NCBI GenBank assembly: GCA_016297775.1
Contig: JAEDGA010000038.1
Span: forward strand, 1-12,524
DNA from: Candidatus Methanomethylophilaceae archaeon
GTDB taxonomy: Archaea; Thermoplasmatota; Thermoplasmata; Methanomassiliicoccales; Methanomethylophilaceae
Direction: 5' to 3'
Length of the DNA stretch: 12,524 nucleotides
Each line of letters opens with the position of its first letter. The first letter of the stretch is position 1. Below the pieces are notes generated by a model, which was not told the DNA's origin, searched no databases, and was given only the letters and a program-made list of their open reading frames with translations. A program made the translations under genes and the position numbers. Positions 1-6,384 of the stretch are shown here, piece by piece.

Positions 1-1
1 C

Positions 2-250
2 GGTATCGTGGAGAACATGAGCGGATTCGTCTGCCCCCACTGCGGAGAGGTCACCGACATCTTCAAGTCCGGAGGAGGTCTCGAGACCGCCACCGAGTTC
101 GACATCCAGTTCCTGGGACGTGTTCCCATCGAACCCGCCATCGTCCTCTCCGGCGATAGCGGTATGCCCGTGGTCATCAGCCACCCCGACAGCGCATCCG
201 CGAAGGCGTTCGAAGAGATCACCGACAAGGTCCTCAGGACGGTGGGATGA
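2..250 (+). CDS. Mrp/Nbp35-family iron-sulfur cluster carrier ATPase, C-terminal fragment
   Basis: Only the last 82 residues or so are in the window; the gene begins upstream. The visible part has the family signature near its start: V-E-N-M-S, then a CPHC (CxxC) pair, then a Gly-rich SGGG, then FLGRVPIEP and a final GDSGMPVV. In Mrp/Nbp35/ApbC proteins the CxxC pair bridges a labile [4Fe-4S] cluster at the dimer interface, which is passed to apo-proteins in the cytosol. The ATP-binding Walker A half is not in view, so the call rests on the C-terminal signature alone. The stop TGA is followed at once by the ATG of a NifX-like gene, which suggests co-transcription and a shared role in Fe-S handling. 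Confidence 0.9.
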   Translation, partial: GIVENMSGFVCPHCGEVTDIFKSGGGLETATEFDIQFLGRVPIEPAIVLSGDSGMPVVISHPDSASAKAFEEITDKVLRTVG

Positions 251-601
251 ATGTTGATCGGAGTCCTCTCGGACGGTCCCGAACTGGATTCGGAGGTCAG
301 CGAGGACTTCGGTCACGCACCCTACTTCCTGATGGTGGATTCGGAGACCATGGATTATACCGTCGTCGATAACGAATTCACCGAGGCCGAGGGTGCGGGA
401 ATGCTCGTGGCCAAGGCCATAGTCGGATTGGGCGTGGATGCGGTGATCGTGGGCGGTATCGGATCCCACGGTTACGACATACTCGCCGGCGCAGGCATAG
501 ACGTATCCATGGACGAGGAAGGTTCCGTGGAGAGCTGTGTCACCGACTATGTCAGAAGATACGAGCGCAGAAAGAAATTCGAGGCTATGGGAAAGGATTA
601 A
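251..601 (+). CDS. NifX/NifB-like (dinitrogenase Fe-Mo cofactor family) cluster-binding protein
   Basis: 116 residues, the usual size for the stand-alone domain. It opens with MLIGVLSDG, has the conserved EDFGHAPYF segment around residues 18-26, then a VDAVIVGGIG strand-loop near residues 62-72, as in the RNase H-like fold of the NifX/NafY/NifB C-terminal family. Members bind or carry Fe-S or Fe-Mo precursor clusters. In archaea without nitrogenase they are common next to Mrp genes, and the exact client is usually unknown. The ATG directly follows the upstream stop with no spacer, so translation is probably coupled. The end overlaps the convergent queE gene by four bases. I see no nif genes here, so a role in nitrogen fixation should not be assumed. 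Confidence 0.85.
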   Translation: MLIGVLSDGPELDSEVSEDFGHAPYFLMVDSETMDYTVVDNEFTEAEGAGMLVAKAIVGLGVDAVIVGGIGSHGYDILAGAGIDVSMDEEGSVESCVTDYVRRYERRKKFEAMGKD

Positions 602-1221
602 ACTCCTCTCTCATTGCCCCAGATGACCTTGTGAAGCTGTAACAGGACCCTTACATCAAGACCGGACGCGACCACCTTCTCCGCGATCGGCCTTATCTCC
701 AGACCTCCGACCGGGGAGAATATCACCTCGGTATCGGGAGAATACCTTCTCACCACATCCACGGCGAAATCGTAATCGCCCTCATCCGCCAGAACGAACT
801 TGAGCTGGTCCTTCGGCTTCAACAGTGCCAGATTCTCCCAGCGCATCCTGTCGGTCATCCCCGAGGAAGGACATTTTATGTCCATGCTCACCAGGATGTT
901 GTCATCATCTGGCAGGGATCCGATGTCCACGGAACCGTTGGTCTCTATGGTCACGTGCTTCCCAGCATCCAGAAGTGCGTTCAGAAGGACAGGGAAATCC
1001 TTCTGGATCATGGGTTCCCCTCCGGTTATGCACACGTGTCTGCAATCCCCGGTACCGGAAACGATCTCCTCGATGGACATCTCCTTCCCACCGTCGAAGG
1101 AGTACTTGGTGTCGCACCAGGAACAATCCAGATTGCATCCGACCGTACGTATGAAGTGTGTGGGTACACCGATCAACTTTCCCTCCCCCTGGAGGGAGGT
1201 GAACGACTCGCAGATCTGCAT
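598..1221 (-). CDS. queE: 7-carboxy-7-deazaguanine synthase (radical SAM)
   Basis: 207 residues. QueE converts 6-carboxy-tetrahydropterin to 7-carboxy-7-deazaguanine using SAM and a [4Fe-4S] cluster, the third step towards preQ0 and, in archaea, archaeosine at tRNA position 15. Visible signatures: LQGEG at residues 10-14; the radical-SAM CxxxCxxC at C29, C33, C36 followed by D-T-K-Y; the SAM-binding TGGEP at 66-70; and ETNGS at 93-97. The ATG lies six bases after the queC stop. GTGATC, a match to the archaeal anti-Shine-Dalgarno, overlaps that stop and is probably the ribosome binding site. It is the last gene of the minus-strand operon, and its stop overlaps that of the NifX-like gene. Confidence 0.95.
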   Translation of the reverse strand: MQICESFTSLQGEGKLIGVPTHFIRTVGCNLDCSWCDTKYSFDGGKEMSIEEIVSGTGDCRHVCITGGEPMIQKDFPVLLNALLDAGKHVTIETNGSVDIGSLPDDDNILVSMDIKCPSSGMTDRMRWENLALLKPKDQLKFVLADEGDYDFAVDVVRRYSPDTEVIFSPVGGLEIRPIAEKVVASGLDVRVLLQLHKVIWGNERGV

Positions 1222-1227
1222 ATGGGA

Positions 1228-1899
1228 TCACTCGTACTCGATCTCGTCCTTATAGCCGGCCTCTTTGAATCCGGCGAGTCTGAGCTGGCAGGAATCACAC
1301 CTTCCGCAGGCCTTCTCCCCGCCCTCGTAACAGGACCAGGTCAGGTGCAGAGGCGCCCCCAGCTTCTTACCCAGGCGGACGATGTCGGCCTTGCTGCTGT
1401 GCAGGATCGGTGTGCAGATCCTGATCGGATGGCCTTCGACACCCGCTTTAGTTCCCACGGCGATCATCTTCTCGAATGCCTCGAAGAACTCGGGCCTGCA
1501 ATCCGGATATCCGGAATAGTCCACGACGTTCGCCCCTATGTATATGCGATCCGCATCCACGGATTCGCACAGTCCCGCCGCAACGGACATCATGATGATG
1601 TTCCTGGCGGGAACGTACGTCACGGGTATGTCCTGACCCATCTGGGACTCGTCGCGGTTCTCCGGAACGTCGATCTCCGGCCTGGTGAGTGCGGATCTGA
1701 ACATACTGAGATCGATGTCGACGATCACATGCTTCACATTGAAGAACTTGGCCACGTTCGCGGCGGAGACGAGTTCCTTCGTGTGTCTCTGACCGTACCT
1801 GAAACTGAGTGCGGTCACATCGCACCCGTCCGCGATGGCCTGTGCCAGCGTGGTGGTGGAATCCAATCCTCCGGAGAGGAGTACCACTGCATTCACCAT
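1228..1899 (-). CDS. queC: 7-cyano-7-deazaguanine (preQ0) synthase
   Basis: 223 residues from the chosen ATG. QueC turns 7-carboxy-7-deazaguanine into preQ0 with ATP and ammonia. The PP-loop ATP pyrophosphatase motif SGGLDST is at residues 9-15; VPARN, typical of the family, is at 96-100. Four C-terminal cysteines (C190, C198, C201, C204, in a C-x7-C-x2-C-x2-C pattern) form the expected zinc site. The open frame extends well upstream, but that part is a shadow of queD. The ATG at 1899 puts the PP-loop at the normal distance from the N-terminus. It overlaps the queD stop by one base (TGATG), and a GAGG-type ribosome site lies just upstream inside queD. Translation coupling with queD is likely. 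Confidence 0.95.
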   Translation of the reverse strand: MVNAVVLLSGGLDSTTTLAQAIADGCDVTALSFRYGQRHTKELVSAANVAKFFNVKHVIVDIDLSMFRSALTRPEIDVPENRDESQMGQDIPVTYVPARNIIMMSVAAGLCESVDADRIYIGANVVDYSGYPDCRPEFFEAFEKMIAVGTKAGVEGHPIRICTPILHSSKADIVRLGKKLGAPLHLTWSCYEGGEKACGRCDSCQLRLAGFKEAGYKDEIEYE

Positions 1900-2372
1900 C
1901 AGAGCCTCACCTCGTACCATGCGGTCTGACCGCGTTCCTCGTCCAATCCGACCGCGACGGATCTGACGTTCGGAGGGAACTCCACCTCGTTCACGAGTCT
2001 GTTGACCATGTGGCGCGTCATCTCCTCCGCGGTGGTGTTGGTCACATCCAGGATGACCACGTCCATCAACGGGAACACGTACCTCTTGCCACAGGTCATG
2101 GCTTCGACGGAATCGTCGGTGATGGTGATTCTGACATCGGGCGAATCCCCGGGGAGTATGGTCCTGTGATCGAACTCGTCCACGAACGCCTTCAGTTTCT
2201 TCTTGAGGACCACGAAGTCCATGACCATCCCGTCCTCTCCGATGTCCCCTTCCAACCTCAGACGGAGGATGTAGGAGTGTCCGTGCAGTCTGGAACATTT
2301 CTCGTGTCTGGGTATGAAGTGGCAAGCGGAGAACCTAATCCCAGAGTGTCCTCCATCAATCTCGAGTATCAT
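1899..2372 (-). CDS. queD: 6-carboxytetrahydropterin synthase / 6-pyruvoyltetrahydropterin synthase homologue
   Basis: 157 residues of the PTPS/QueD family. The expected reaction converts dihydroneopterin triphosphate to 6-carboxytetrahydropterin, the first QueD-dependent step towards preQ0. Zinc ligands are visible as H18 (in FSACHF) and H30/H32 (LHGH), with the candidate catalytic Cys at C26, four residues before the HGH. FDHR near residue 107 is a further family feature. The start ATG overlaps the mtxX stop as ATGA, and the end overlaps queC by one base. The direct neighbours queC and queE fix the pathway, which argues against a biopterin or folate role. The GTP cyclohydrolase and the tRNA-guanine transglycosylase needed at either end of the pathway are not in this window. 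Confidence 0.92.
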   Translation of the reverse strand: MILEIDGGHSGIRFSACHFIPRHEKCSRLHGHSYILRLRLEGDIGEDGMVMDFVVLKKKLKAFVDEFDHRTILPGDSPDVRITITDDSVEAMTCGKRYVFPLMDVVILDVTNTTAEEMTRHMVNRLVNEVEFPPNVRSVAVGLDEERGQTAWYEVRL

Positions 2373-3130
2373 ACGATCTTCTCCGTTAGCTTCATGGCAA
2401 GGGCGATCGAATCCACATAGTCGGTCTTGGCCCTTGACGTGTCGACGAACACCTTGTCCGTATTTATCACGGGTGCACCCAACGCCTTGGCTCCGGCGAT
2501 GAAGTGCAACGCCCTGAATATGATGTTGCCCGATATGCCATCGGGCGCAATGATGAAGTCCGCCTCCTTCACGGCGTCCTCCAGCAGGATCTGCGCATCG
2601 TACGCGTCGTATCCTTCCGAACGGAGTTTAGGGATCATCGAACGCGCATCCCTGATGGTGCGGTCCACCTGATCGTTCCTTCCTATATCGTCCTCCCTTC
2701 CGCCGGACATCACGGCTATCCTGTTGCCTAGACCCAGGGCCTTGAGCAACGGCATGCTCTTCCTGACGATGTCCAGTTTCTGTTCCTCCGTCCAGCCCTC
2801 GTCTATCCCCACCGGGGCCATGCAGAACATCCTGCCTCCGGCCGGTTCCATGATGACGACGCGTTCCAGTTCCTCAAGACCCAGCGCCTTCTTCAGAAGG
2901 GGCAGCACGACGGAGGATGACATGTTCCCCCTGAGAGCCGCATCTATGGTCCCGTCGGCAAGGTCATTGACCAGAGCCTCCGGATCGTCGTATACGATGA
3001 CGTTACCCGGGAACCTGGCGGCATCCCTCTCCACGGATGCCCTGTCCTTACCCGCACCTATGCCCACCCTTACATCGGGCAGTTCGGCATTGATGATGTC
3101 CTCGGAACCTGTCATGACCATACCGAACAT
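2369..3130 (-). CDS. mtxX: Methanogenesis marker protein MtxX/Mmp4 (phosphotransacetylase/PlsX-like fold)
   Basis: 253 residues. The sequence resembles the MtxX / methanogen marker 4 family, which is nearly confined to methanogens and is distantly related to phosphate acetyl/butyryl-transferases. Recognisable stretches are VGIGAGKD near residue 22, DAALRGNMSSS near 63-73, MSGGREDDIGRN near 140-152, and APDGISGNIIFRALHF near 195-210, resembling the substrate-binding loops of the PTA/PlsX fold. The biochemical role of the family is not established; early work linked mtxX to a methyltransferase operon in Methanosarcina. The gene sits 39 bases after dph2 and overlaps queD by ATGA. The start has GGCAGG just upstream. 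This is the main sequence evidence that the organism is a methanogen; the family call is from memory. Confidence 0.8.
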   Translation of the reverse strand: MFGMVMTGSEDIINAELPDVRVGIGAGKDRASVERDAARFPGNVIVYDDPEALVNDLADGTIDAALRGNMSSSVVLPLLKKALGLEELERVVIMEPAGGRMFCMAPVGIDEGWTEEQKLDIVRKSMPLLKALGLGNRIAVMSGGREDDIGRNDQVDRTIRDARSMIPKLRSEGYDAYDAQILLEDAVKEADFIIAPDGISGNIIFRALHFIAGAKALGAPVINTDKVFVDTSRAKTDYVDSIALAMKLTEKIV

Positions 3131-3169
3131 CCTGCCGTTAATAAGGATTGAGGAACCACGTCCTAAACA

Positions 3170-4156
3170 TCATGGTACGATCTGGTCGAAAACGTAATCG
3201 TCCCATTCCCTGAGACCCAACGCCACCTCCAATTCGGGAGGCGTCAGCATGAGGCGGTCGTATCTCACGGCGTCGTCCATGGCGATCCTCGGGCATGCGG
3301 TGCACACGTATGCGTCCACACGGTAATGTATCAGATTCTGAGGCGACAGTTCGTTGAGATAGACCTTGTACGCAATACGCCCGGCAGCACGGATCTTCTC
3401 TATGAGTTCGTCGGCCAACGCGTTGCGGTTCTGTCCCACCTTGCTGCATACTATCACAAGGAAGGACCTGGCCTCCTGTCCTCCGACGATCGCGGCGAAC
3501 CTCCTGCGGAGGATGCGGTCGCGAATGTCATCCACGGATCTGAGCTCACCTGTCACAGGATTGAAGACCTTGATCGGTTTCCCGACACCGAACGCCGCGG
3601 CGAGGGGGTGGAAATCCCCTTCTCCGATGTAGAGGAATTCATCCACATCATCCGAAACGGCGTAAGCGGAAGTACAGTTGCATCCGAGGACCTGTCCGGC
3701 GTACATGATCCTGTCATCACCTTTGCCTACGTGTGCCTCCTTGCCCGCTTCGCGGAGGATGTCGCAGGCCTGCGGTATGCAGGAGAGATACTGTACGGTG
3801 GCGAGGATGCCTATCCTGTCCCCGAGCTCCGGGATGACCGCACGAAGCTTGTCACCGATGTCCAACTCCATGACCGCCTCGATGTACAGGACATCGGGAT
3901 CGTCACCCTGCGACGGAATCGGGGAGTGACCGAAATGGACGAGAGCATCGGCTATGTCCTTGTAATGTGTGAAAAGGTCACAGGCGCCGTAACAGGGGTC
4001 GCCTAACATGACGTAATGGGCCTCGGTATCCCGAGATAAGAAATCTATGATCTCAGTTGCCCGGAGCTTGAGACCCTCGGGCAACTGAAGTGCGACAGAG
4101 GCGAAGCCCCTGTCGCGGACCCATGCAGCAATGTAATGAAGTTTGAGATCAAACAT
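3170..4156 (-). CDS. dph2: 2-(3-amino-3-carboxypropyl)histidine synthase (diphthamide synthesis, Dph2)
   Basis: 328 residues. The archaeal Dph2 homodimer is a non-canonical radical-SAM enzyme that moves the 3-amino-3-carboxypropyl group of SAM to a histidine of translation factor EF-2, the first step of diphthamide. Its [4Fe-4S] cluster is held by three widely spaced cysteines, one per domain, all visible: C59 in GDPCYGACD, C159 in VLGCN, and C288 in TACPR. Extra cysteines sit close by (C55, C161, C285). LPEGL near residue 25 and QYLSCIP near 122 also fit the family. The ATG begins on the base after the L10e stop, with no spacer, so the two genes are probably translated together. Later steps (Dph5, Dph6) are not in the window. 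Confidence 0.95.
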   Translation of the reverse strand: MFDLKLHYIAAWVRDRGFASVALQLPEGLKLRATEIIDFLSRDTEAHYVMLGDPCYGACDLFTHYKDIADALVHFGHSPIPSQGDDPDVLYIEAVMELDIGDKLRAVIPELGDRIGILATVQYLSCIPQACDILREAGKEAHVGKGDDRIMYAGQVLGCNCTSAYAVSDDVDEFLYIGEGDFHPLAAAFGVGKPIKVFNPVTGELRSVDDIRDRILRRRFAAIVGGQEARSFLVIVCSKVGQNRNALADELIEKIRAAGRIAYKVYLNELSPQNLIHYRVDAYVCTACPRIAMDDAVRYDRLMLTPPELEVALGLREWDDYVFDQIVP

Positions 4157-4675
4157 TTACATTACGAGCTCTTTTCCCTTCTCAACATCGATGTAGCAGG
4201 GTGTGGGGTACTTCATGGAAGCCTTCCACAGTGCGAGCTTTGCGGTGTTGAAGACCTGGGGGGTGCAAGAGACGGTCATGATGACCTGGTTGCACTCGAG
4301 CCTTGCTGCGGTACCGACATTCTTTCCGAATGCGCTTCTCATTCCGCTGGAGACACGGTCCGCTCCTGCTCCGGTAGCGAGCTTGTTCTCCCTGAGAACG
4401 ATGTGGGGGTAGACCCTGACCTTCATGTGGTAATTGGCGACTCCTGCCTCCTTGGAGAGGACCCTGTTGGCTGCGATACGGCCGGCCTCGAGGGAGGTGT
4501 GCCTGATCTGAACGCGGTTCTTTACCTTGAGGGAGAGGGTGACGGGGAACTCATCCTTGAGGTTTCCCATGTCGAACTGCTGAATCCTGCTGTTGGGAAC
4601 TCCACCCATGAACTTCCTGCGGGTGTATGCCATTCCCTTGACCTGTCTGTACATTACTGCGGGCTTTCTTGCCAT
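4157..4675 (-). CDS. rpl10e: Large-subunit ribosomal protein L10e (uL16 family)
   Basis: 172 residues from the chosen ATG, the normal archaeal L10e size. It begins MARKPAVMYRQ and includes YTRRKFMGGVP, then conserved stretches around RVLSKEAG and YPHIVLREN, with a Gly-Ala-rich loop GAGADRVSSGM that corresponds to the rRNA-contacting loop near the peptidyl-transferase centre. A longer frame begins at a GTG at 4684, but that GTG is part of the ribosome binding site AAGGTGG. The ATG at 4675 lies at a normal distance from it and gives the conserved N-terminus, so it is preferred. It is the first gene of the six-gene minus operon and abuts dph2. Finding it outside a ribosomal-protein cluster is common in archaea. 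Confidence 0.96.
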   Translation of the reverse strand: MARKPAVMYRQVKGMAYTRRKFMGGVPNSRIQQFDMGNLKDEFPVTLSLKVKNRVQIRHTSLEAGRIAANRVLSKEAGVANYHMKVRVYPHIVLRENKLATGAGADRVSSGMRSAFGKNVGTAARLECNQVIMTVSCTPQVFNTAKLALWKASMKYPTPCYIDVEKGKELVM

Positions 4676-4720
4676 TGATACCACCTTTATAGGTAATAGT
4701 TGCGAAGTCTGACAATCCGG

Positions 4721-4738
4721 AATCTATATTAATAGATT
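4721..4738 (-). promoter_or_regulatory. Probable TATA box region for the L10e operon, within a perfect palindrome
   Basis: AATCTAT-ATTA-ATAGATT is a 7-bp perfect inverted repeat around four bases. Read on the minus strand it contains TTAATATAG, a good archaeal TATA element. Its centre is about 55 bases upstream of the L10e ATG, so a transcript starting about 25 bases downstream would have a leader of roughly 25-30 bases carrying the AAGGTGG ribosome site. The symmetry means it could also work in the other direction or bind a dimeric regulator. Confidence 0.6.
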
Positions 4739-4800
4739 GCCATGGATCGACGCTTCATGTATGGGTCGGTTGAATTGTAACGGACATATAACCATTTCGG

Positions 4801-4847
4801 GCATCCGGACGGTTTTTCCGAATGCCAGGACATCGGCGTCCGGATGC
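4801..4847. repeat. 11-bp perfect inverted repeat in divergent spacer
   Basis: GCATCCGGACG (4801-4811) is the exact reverse complement of CGTCCGGATGC (4837-4847), with 25 bases between. A competing hairpin is possible: GGCATCCGG (4800-4808) pairs 8 of 9 with CCGAATGCC about ten bases further on. A further 6-bp pair, CGGTAC/GTACCG (4847-4852 with 4860-4865), follows. This could be an operator or the fold of a small RNA or leader. No family is recognised. Confidence 0.6.
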
Positions 4848-4923
4848 GGTACATGCGACGTACCGGTATCGTATACGACTCTGGCACATCCCCTGTCATG
4901 TCGATGATATCCTTCCCGATAAA

Positions 4924-4937
4924 AGATTTCTTTAACC
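4924..4937 (+). promoter_or_regulatory. Weak candidate TATA region for the 4982 gene
   Basis: The AT-rich run AGATTTCTTTAACC is the only TATA-like stretch 45-60 bases upstream of the ATG at 4982. Initiation about 25 bases downstream would leave a leader of some 25 bases containing AAGGTG. The match to a TATA box is poor, so this is tentative. Confidence 0.3.
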
Positions 4938-4981
4938 ACAACGCATACACCCACTCACGGAAGAGTCCGTAAGGTGCACAG

Positions 4982-5983
4982 ATGAGGAGTTTCACAGTCA
5001 ACGTAGTCCCCGGGTCGGAGGGCGGGAGGATCCCCGTCGGATTGGCCGGCCAGATAATGATCGATATCCAGCAGCTGCTCTCGGACATAGGCGAGTACCT
5101 TATCAGAAGGGAGCTGGGTGTGCAGAACCTCCTCCATCCCGAGATCCTGTCCAGGTTCGTGCTCTATATCGACGGGAACGGTGGCATGAGCATAGGATCG
5201 TCCACCGAGCAGAAGTGCATCGGCACGATCACGGACGATACCATAGACCTCATGGAGAGGACACTGGACGCCATGGGATCCGGCGCCGGCGGATACTGGA
5301 TGGAGGACAACTACCTGGATCCGTTCTATAGGAACCACATCATCTATGACATCGTAGCCCTCTCCGAACACGTGAACGCATATCCGGACTGCATGTTCCA
5401 GTACGGTTCCCAGGAGAACATGAAGACCTTCGGTGCGGTGGACATACCCAGGATGGCCGCCTTCCTCAAGGACAGGGGCATGACCGCACAGGGTGCGGCC
5501 CTCGGTATCGTCACCGACACCGTATCCAAATCCAAGGGACACATCATCGGTTTCACCTGCGGCAAGGACAGGGTCAGACTGCAGTTCCGTGACAAGGCAT
5601 CGGAGAACGCCGCACGTTCCATGGCCGGCAACGCGGTGTACATCGCCGGGAAGCTGATGTACTCCCAGGAGGGCGACCTGATGGAAATCAGGGACGCGCA
5701 CGACCTCACCCCTGCCACCGAGATAAGGTTCCGCAGGCTCATCGCACCCGACGGGGACGTGTCGGTCAAGGTGCCGTTATCCGCCAGGGTATCCTACGAC
5801 GGAAGCTCCTGGACACTCTCGAACGAGGATCTGGGTCTATCCGTTACCAAGGACAACTGGGACGACACCGTACAGGCATTCCACGACTACTTCGTGTTCC
5901 TCTGGTCCGAGTACATGATCGGGGAGAAGGAATTGGAGGGCGAGGATGCGGAGATCAGGGAATACCTGCGCACCCTGGCCTGA
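4982..5983 (+). CDS. Unrecognised three-part protein; HicB-like C-terminal segment
   Basis: 333 residues, no clear known function. The ATG has AAGGTG at a good distance. Three regions can be seen. Residues 1-130 start with a beta strand and a Gly-rich turn (VVPGSEGGRIPVG), then a long helix ending near residue 45. Residues about 186-240 look like a small beta-barrel module (HIIGFTCGKDRVRLQF, then AVYIAGKLMYSQEGDLMEI), reminiscent of accessory domains in bacterial proteins of unknown role. Residues about 260-333 (ARVSYDGSSWTLSNEDLGL, then DTVQAFHDYFVFLWSEY) resemble short archaeal HicB-like or DUF proteins in which a strand pair is followed by an acidic helix. No signal peptide or membrane segment is seen. 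It lies alone between promoters. HicB-like antitoxins usually pair with HicA; none is adjacent. These domain parallels are from pattern memory and uncertain. Confidence 0.8.
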   Translation: MRSFTVNVVPGSEGGRIPVGLAGQIMIDIQQLLSDIGEYLIRRELGVQNLLHPEILSRFVLYIDGNGGMSIGSSTEQKCIGTITDDTIDLMERTLDAMGSGAGGYWMEDNYLDPFYRNHIIYDIVALSEHVNAYPDCMFQYGSQENMKTFGAVDIPRMAAFLKDRGMTAQGAALGIVTDTVSKSKGHIIGFTCGKDRVRLQFRDKASENAARSMAGNAVYIAGKLMYSQEGDLMEIRDAHDLTPATEIRFRRLIAPDGDVSVKVPLSARVSYDGSSWTLSNEDLGLSVTKDNWDDTVQAFHDYFVFLWSEYMIGEKELEGEDAEIREYLRTLA

Positions 5984-6014
5984 ACATAAATAATAATGCG
6001 CACACGTGCAAAGA

Positions 6015-6022
6015 CTTAATAA
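6015..6022 (+). promoter_or_regulatory. Candidate TATA box for the rnp4-yhbY-serS operon
   Basis: CTTAATAA lies about 43 bases upstream of the rnp4 ATG in a 77-base gap. Initiation about 25 bases downstream would leave a short leader of roughly 17 bases. Another AT-rich run (ATAAATAATAAT) lies further up, just after the preceding stop, and may be a second element. Confidence 0.45.
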
Positions 6023-6060
6023 CACCGCTCGGTTAGACCACACACATCAAGGGAACGCGG

Positions 6061-6384
6061 ATGTCGGGGAAACGTCTGAGGAACAGGAAGAAGATCGAGG
6101 ATATCGCCAACGAGCGTATCGGCATCCTAACCGGACTGTCCGTCCGTGCCCTCATGTCCGGAAGACCGGACAGGGCGGTCAGATATGTGGATCTGTCCCT
6201 GCGCATCTGCGGGAAGACCAAGGTATCCATGCCCGAGGGTTTCGCGTTCTGCAAGGAATGCAAGATACCCCTGATCCCCGGAGTGAACCAGAGGGTCAGG
6301 GTCTGCCGCGAGAGGGTCATATCCACATGCGGCAACTGCGGTCACATCAAGCGTATACCGTACATCAGGGAGAAACGCACATGA
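6061..6384 (+). CDS. rnp4: Ribonuclease P protein component 4 (Rpp21/Rpr2 family)
   Basis: 107 residues, typical for archaeal Rnp4. It binds the RNase P RNA (with Rnp3/Rpp29) in the complex that trims the 5' leader of pre-tRNAs. The N-terminal half is basic and helical (starting SGKRLRNRKK). The C-terminal half is the zinc ribbon: C64-x2-C67 in FCKEC and C90-x2-C93 in CGNC, followed by a basic tail. Spacing and order match the family. The stop overlaps the next ATG as ATGA, so rnp4 and the YhbY-like gene are translationally coupled. Together with serS this forms an RNA and translation operon. Confidence 0.92.
   Translation: MSGKRLRNRKKIEDIANERIGILTGLSVRALMSGRPDRAVRYVDLSLRICGKTKVSMPEGFAFCKECKIPLIPGVNQRVRVCRERVISTCGNCGHIKRIPYIREKRT

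Larger units (their letters stand above)
4676..4981. other. Divergent intergenic region with promoters and inverted repeats, no gene seen
   Basis: These 306 bases separate divergent genes: L10e leaves to the left, the unknown 333-residue protein to the right. The L10e-proximal 65 bases are AT-rich with a palindromic TATA region. The middle (about 4798-4865) is GC-richer and holds several inverted repeats. The right end has a weak TATA-like AT stretch, then AAGGTG as the ribosome site for the ATG at 4982. A 76-codon open frame runs on the minus strand but starts with GTG, has no ribosome site and resembles nothing known. I see no tRNA. A small RNA from the middle part cannot be excluded. Confidence 0.7.

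Noticed and set aside
251..601. Evidence for a nitrogen-fixation locus from the NifX-like gene
   Set aside because: No nifH, nifD, nifK or nifB gene is adjacent; stand-alone NifX-like proteins are widespread beside Mrp in archaea that do not fix nitrogen.
955..1929. 324-codon plus-strand open frame opposite queE and queC
   Set aside because: It spans two well-supported genes on the other strand and their junction, has no recognisable domain and no operon logic.
1900..2325. N-terminal extension of queC upstream of 1899
   Set aside because: It overlaps queD in another frame, is Arg/His/Gly-rich, and would push the PP-loop far from the N-terminus. The ATG at 1899 fits the family.
4740..4930. 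Possible tRNA or box C/D RNA in the divergent spacer
   Set aside because: No T-arm GGTTCRA-type sequence, no CCA-proximal acceptor pairing, and only a weak C-box-like CGATGAT without a matching D box at the usual distance.
4724..4954. 76-codon minus-strand open frame in the divergent spacer
   Set aside because: It starts with GTG without a ribosome site, runs through the inverted repeats and ends inside the palindromic promoter of L10e. No resemblance to any protein.
4955..5701. 248-codon minus-strand open frame opposite the unknown 333-residue gene
   Set aside because: The plus frame has a proper ribosome site and protein-like strands and helices; the minus frame is His/Val/Gly-rich without structure-like pattern and runs through the plus gene's promoter. 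Since neither product has a known homologue in my memory, the choice rests on these signs.
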